A DNA stretch of 27,929 nucleotides, taken from the NCBI GenBank assembly GCA_035556075.1, contig DATMFQ010000048.1:1-27929 (forward strand), read 5' to 3'. Positions 25,171-27,929 of the stretch are shown here, one piece after another (within the stretch, counting starts at the first letter, position 1; each line of letters starts with the position of its first letter). Origin of the DNA: 73-13 sp035556075 (GTDB lineage: Bacteria; Actinomycetota; Actinomycetes; Actinomycetales; Microbacteriaceae). The notes below the pieces were generated by a model. That model made no database searches, was not told the origin of the DNA, and was given only the letters and a program-made list of their open reading frames with translations. A program made the translations under genes and the position numbers.

Positions 25171-26283
25171 GTGTCCCAGCCCCGACGACTCGCCGCCATC
25201 GGCGTCAGCCTCGCGCTCGGGCTCGGGCTCACACTCAGCGGCTGCGCCGCGACCGGCTCACCCGGGGCCCCCGGTGGCACGCCCGTCGCGACGACACCGG
25301 TCGCGCCACTGGCTGAGCTCGACGTCCCGGCAGATCCTCGCGACATTGAGGGGCCGTCGACGGCGCTGCTCGCCGACGCAGCGATCCCTGTGCTCGAGGG
25401 CGACTGGCCGCAGCAGCTGCCGACGACCGTCGTCTCACACGACCGCGGCGGCGACCGCGAGGTGACCGTGCCGAGCGCCGAGCGCATCATCGCGATGGAC
25501 CTCTCCGGCTCGATCGCCGCGACACTCGCGGGTCTCGGCCTCACCGACCGGCTCGTCGGTCGCGACGTGTCCACCACATTCGAGGGCACCGAGGACCTGC
25601 CGCTCGTCACCATCGGCGGACACACCGTGAGCAGTGAGGCCGTGCTCGCGCTGCGCCCCGACATCGTCATCACCGACGGCTCGGTCGGGCCGCGCGACGT
25701 GGTCGAGCAGCTGCGGGATGCCGGCATCACGGTCGTCTTCGTCACGGCGGAGCCGTCGTTCGAGGGTGTCTCGGAGCTCACCCGGCAGGTCGGCGCTGCC
25801 GTCGGCATGCCCGAGGCGGGCGAAGCGCTCGCGGCCCAGCTCGCGGAGGCGATCGACGCGAAGATCGCCGAGATCGCGGCGATCATCCCGCGCACCGATC
25901 CGCTCCGCATGGTGTTCCTCTATCTCCGGGGCAGCGCCGGGGTGTACTACCTCTTCGGCGATGACTCCGGCGCGGACTCCCTCATCCGGGCGCTCGGCGG
26001 TATCGACGCCGCGGCTGAGGTCGGCATCGTCGGCAACCGCCCCACGACCGACGAGGCGCTCATCGGCGCCGCGCCCGATCTCGTCCTCGTCATGACGAGC
26101 GGCATCGAGAGCGTCGGCGGCGTTGACGGCCTCCTCGAGGTGCAGCCCGCCATCGCGCTGACGCCAGCGGGTGAGCGGCGACGCTTCGTCGACATGGCCG
26201 ACGGGGTCGTCCTCGGCTTCGGGCCGCGCACGCCGGGCGTGCTCGACGCGCTCGCCCGCGCGATCTACGCGCCAGCCGAGTAG
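25171..26283 (+). CDS. hmuT: Haem-binding lipoprotein of a haem ABC importer
   Basis: 370 aa from GTG 25171. The lipoprotein signal ends in LSGC (Cys25) and is followed by a flexible Gly/Pro/Thr linker. The periplasmic-binding fold has ERIIAMDLSGSIAATLAGLGL, LALRPDIVI and a long spine helix. Haem ligands of HmuT are matched: His151 in GGHTVSSEAV, Tyr251 and Arg253 in FLYLRGSAGVYY, with spacing close to corynebacterial HmuT (His141, Tyr240, Arg242). It captures haem passed from surface HtaA-type proteins. The permease and ATPase partners (hmuUV) are not in the window. It is probably iron-repressed through the box at 25087 and converges on the HtaA-domain gene. Confidence 0.92.
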   Translation: MSQPRRLAAIGVSLALGLGLTLSGCAATGSPGAPGGTPVATTPVAPLAELDVPADPRDIEGPSTALLADAAIPVLEGDWPQQLPTTVVSHDRGGDREVTVPSAERIIAMDLSGSIAATLAGLGLTDRLVGRDVSTTFEGTEDLPLVTIGGHTVSSEAVLALRPDIVITDGSVGPRDVVEQLRDAGITVVFVTAEPSFEGVSELTRQVGAAVGMPEAGEALAAQLAEAIDAKIAEIAAIIPRTDPLRMVFLYLRGSAGVYYLFGDDSGADSLIRALGGIDAAAEVGIVGNRPTTDEALIGAAPDLVLVMTSGIESVGGVDGLLEVQPAIALTPAGERRRFVDMADGVVLGFGPRTPGVLDALARAIYAPAE

Positions 26284-26325
26284 GGCCGCCGAGGGCGCGT
26301 GGACGCGGTGCGTCGGTGCGTCGCG

Positions 26326-27929
26326 CTACTCGGCCGCGCCCCGGCGACGCAGCACGACCACCACGATCGCGACGATGATCGCCAGGGCGATCGCGCCGAG
26401 CACCCACCACAGCCACGCGAGGTCGGGGCCCGCCGAGATCGGGGTGATCTCCGCCGCGTCGTCGCCCGAGGTCGCGACCGGTGTGGGCACGCCGAGCGCA
26501 CAGTCGGCACCAAGCCCGACGACGATCGTGATCGGGTCGAGCGGCTCGCCCGCCGCGTACGAGAGGGCCTCCCCGCCCGCCGCGGTGAGCACGGCCGGGA
26601 TGTCCGCGATTGTCAGGACCCCGTCCTCGAGTGTCGGTTCGACGGCGGCGAGGTCGAGGTCGGCGAAGTGCACGTCGGCCTGCGTGACAGCCTCCCCGGC
26701 GCGGTTCTCCCCCTCGACGTCAAACAGGAGCGTCGCGCGGTCGCCGTCGAGCTCGATCCTCGGGTCGATGACCTTGGTGTCGAGGACGCCGTCATGCCCG
26801 GTGAAGCGGATCGAGCCCTCGAACTCGAGGAGCCCCTCGAGCGTGCTCGGGTTGACCGAGCCAGTGCCCTGCCAGCCGAAGTTCGGCGTCTGGTAGGTGG
26901 CGCCATCGGCGACCTCCCACTGACCGTGCGCGATCGTGCCGCTCACGTAGGACCGCCAGGCCTCCTTGAACCCCCAGGTGAGCTCCACGGACTCCGCGAC
27001 GCAGCCGGTGATCGCACGGGGAGCGGCCGCGGCGATCTGGAGCTCGAGCCCGCGGTTCACCGAGCCCTGGAGGGTGAGCGTGTGCTTGCCGGTAAGCCCC
27101 TTCGGCAGCTTGCCCGTCCACGTGACGGTGCCCGTCGCATCGGCGTCCGCCGTGCCGAGGACGACCGGCGTCGAGTAGACCACGACGAGGACGCCCTGCT
27201 CGTTCGACTCGAAGCCGGAGGCGGTGATGGTCACGGTGCCGCCACTCGTCGGCGTGCCCGACCCGATGAGCCGCACCCCCGTCGTCGCCGGCGGTGTCGG
27301 CGCCGCGGTGCGCTGCGGGGTGGTCGCGACCGTGGCGACGGCCATGCTGTCCAGGCCGATCGGCGCCCAGCGGTCGAGGCTGCGGTCCGTGACCGACAGA
27401 CCGTGCGCCGCCGAGGTCCCGACACCGTAGCTGCCGCCAAGCACCATGGCTCCGGCCGGGATCGTCAACGTCCTGCTGAATGCGCCGCCCGAGATGGCCG
27501 ACGGCGTCACCCACGCGCTCACGATCCAGCCATCGGCCGGCGGCGGGGTCCCCGGCTGCCAGTGCGCGGAGGATCCGACGAGCACGTAGACCCCGTTCGC
27601 GGCACCCGGGCCGGTGTAGCCGCTACCGGAGATGACGATGGTGTTCTCCACCGCCGGGTTCAGCATCGAGGGCGAGATGCTGAGCGAGGTGCCCGGCGTG
27701 CTCGGCGGGTCCGGCGCCTCGTGGTCATCGCCGTCACCAGGGCCCTCCGGGTCTGGGCCGGTCGGGCTGCTACTTGCGAATGCGATGCGCACCTTCGCGT
27801 CCTGGCTGCGGTCCGCCATGTCGACGTGGTTGCGGATCGTGAAGATCGCCGGCTGGGAGAACGCCGTCGCCGAGGCCGGGACATCGAACGCGAACGAGAA
27901 CGAGCCGTCCGCCTCCAGCTGCACCTGCG
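26326..27929 (-). CDS. HtaA-domain haem-binding surface protein (N-terminus beyond window)
   Basis: The frame is open to the window edge, so the gene starts outside; at least 534 residues are visible. From the N side there is the tail of a beta domain (QLEADGSFSFAFDV, NHVDMAD), a Pro/Asp/Gly linker, two Ig-like beta modules (SPSMLNPAVENTIVISGSGYTGPG and a TSGGTVTITASGFESNEQG module), then an HtaA domain. The HtaA domain spans about 27000-26530 and includes VELTWGFKEAWRSYVSG, WQGTGSVNP, FEGSIRFTGHDG and DPRIELDG. The end is a Pro/Ser spacer, one TM helix (LAWLWWVLGAIALAIIVAIVV) and RRRGAAE, so it is membrane anchored and not LPXTG. HtaA takes haem from host or environmental haemoproteins and passes it to HmuT, encoded convergently next door. 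Confidence 0.88.
   Translation of the reverse strand, partial: QVQLEADGSFSFAFDVPASATAFSQPAIFTIRNHVDMADRSQDAKVRIAFASSSPTGPDPEGPGDGDDHEAPDPPSTPGTSLSISPSMLNPAVENTIVISGSGYTGPGAANGVYVLVGSSAHWQPGTPPPADGWIVSAWVTPSAISGGAFSRTLTIPAGAMVLGGSYGVGTSAAHGLSVTDRSLDRWAPIGLDSMAVATVATTPQRTAAPTPPATTGVRLIGSGTPTSGGTVTITASGFESNEQGVLVVVYSTPVVLGTADADATGTVTWTGKLPKGLTGKHTLTLQGSVNRGLELQIAAAAPRAITGCVAESVELTWGFKEAWRSYVSGTIAHGQWEVADGATYQTPNFGWQGTGSVNPSTLEGLLEFEGSIRFTGHDGVLDTKVIDPRIELDGDRATLLFDVEGENRAGEAVTQADVHFADLDLAAVEPTLEDGVLTIADIPAVLTAAGGEALSYAAGEPLDPITIVVGLGADCALGVPTPVATSGDDAAEITPISAGPDLAWLWWVLGAIALAIIVAIVVVVLRRRGAAE

Overview
The window is GC-rich (about 70% by eye) and reads as a chromosomal segment of a high-GC Gram-positive bacterium, most likely Micrococcales and probably Microbacteriaceae. 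The signs are a DtxR/IdeR that aligns with the corynebacterial protein residue for residue at its metal sites, HtaA/HmuT-type haem uptake, a stand-alone GroEL under two CIRCE elements, a serC-DUF3027-csp cluster, a mycothiol-type ArsC, and several genes with leaderless GTG starts. No phage structural genes, CRISPR arrays or intact insertion sequences were seen.

Layout, left to right. 1-2499 (-) is the N-terminal part of a large secreted beta-repeat/FN3 surface protein. 2713-3437 (-) is a RHH/PIN toxin-antitoxin pair, followed by tRNA-Arg(CCU) at 3620-3692. 3725-5083 holds a secreted CHAP protein and an HNH nuclease. 5352-6038 (-) is DtxR/IdeR. 6097-8589 holds serC, a poly-Asp DUF3027 protein, a cold-shock protein and a small membrane protein. 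8631-10684 (-) is a SulP transporter with its ArsR-type regulator. 10798-17954 is a catabolic-looking cassette: an IclR regulator, a complete binding-protein ABC importer, an acyl-CoA-dehydrogenase-fold flavin monooxygenase, and a divergent flavin reductase. 18310-20822 is an OmpR-type two-component system. 20824-22449 is an arsenic locus: arsR divergent from a tiny Cys-rich peptide, an aquaglyceroporin and arsC. 22508-24139 (-) is groEL, then a LytR_C membrane protein. 25171 to the end is a haem-uptake locus with hmuT behind a DtxR-type iron box and a convergent HtaA-domain surface protein.

The most striking item is a 31-residue open frame at 21258-21353, too short for usual gene callers. 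It has 12 cysteines arranged around a perfectly duplicated 8-residue unit, its own Shine-Dalgarno, and a stop codon 5 nt before the aquaporin GTG. It looks like the first gene of the ArsR-controlled operon and may be an arsenic-binding metallothionein-like peptide. Two further items deserve attention. The octamer GAATGCGG/CCGCATTC occurs about 18 times where about one is expected, half of them in the small non-coding fraction. The IclR/ABC/monooxygenase/reductase cassette also shares GATAC-type repeats in its intergenic regions.

Functional links: DtxR here probably controls the haem locus through the iron box at 25087. The two ArsR-type repressors each sit with a transporter. Several promoters (serC, the 8311 gene, the SulP-linked ArsR, arsR) share the geometry TAnnnT-N6-GTG, which points to leaderless mRNAs.
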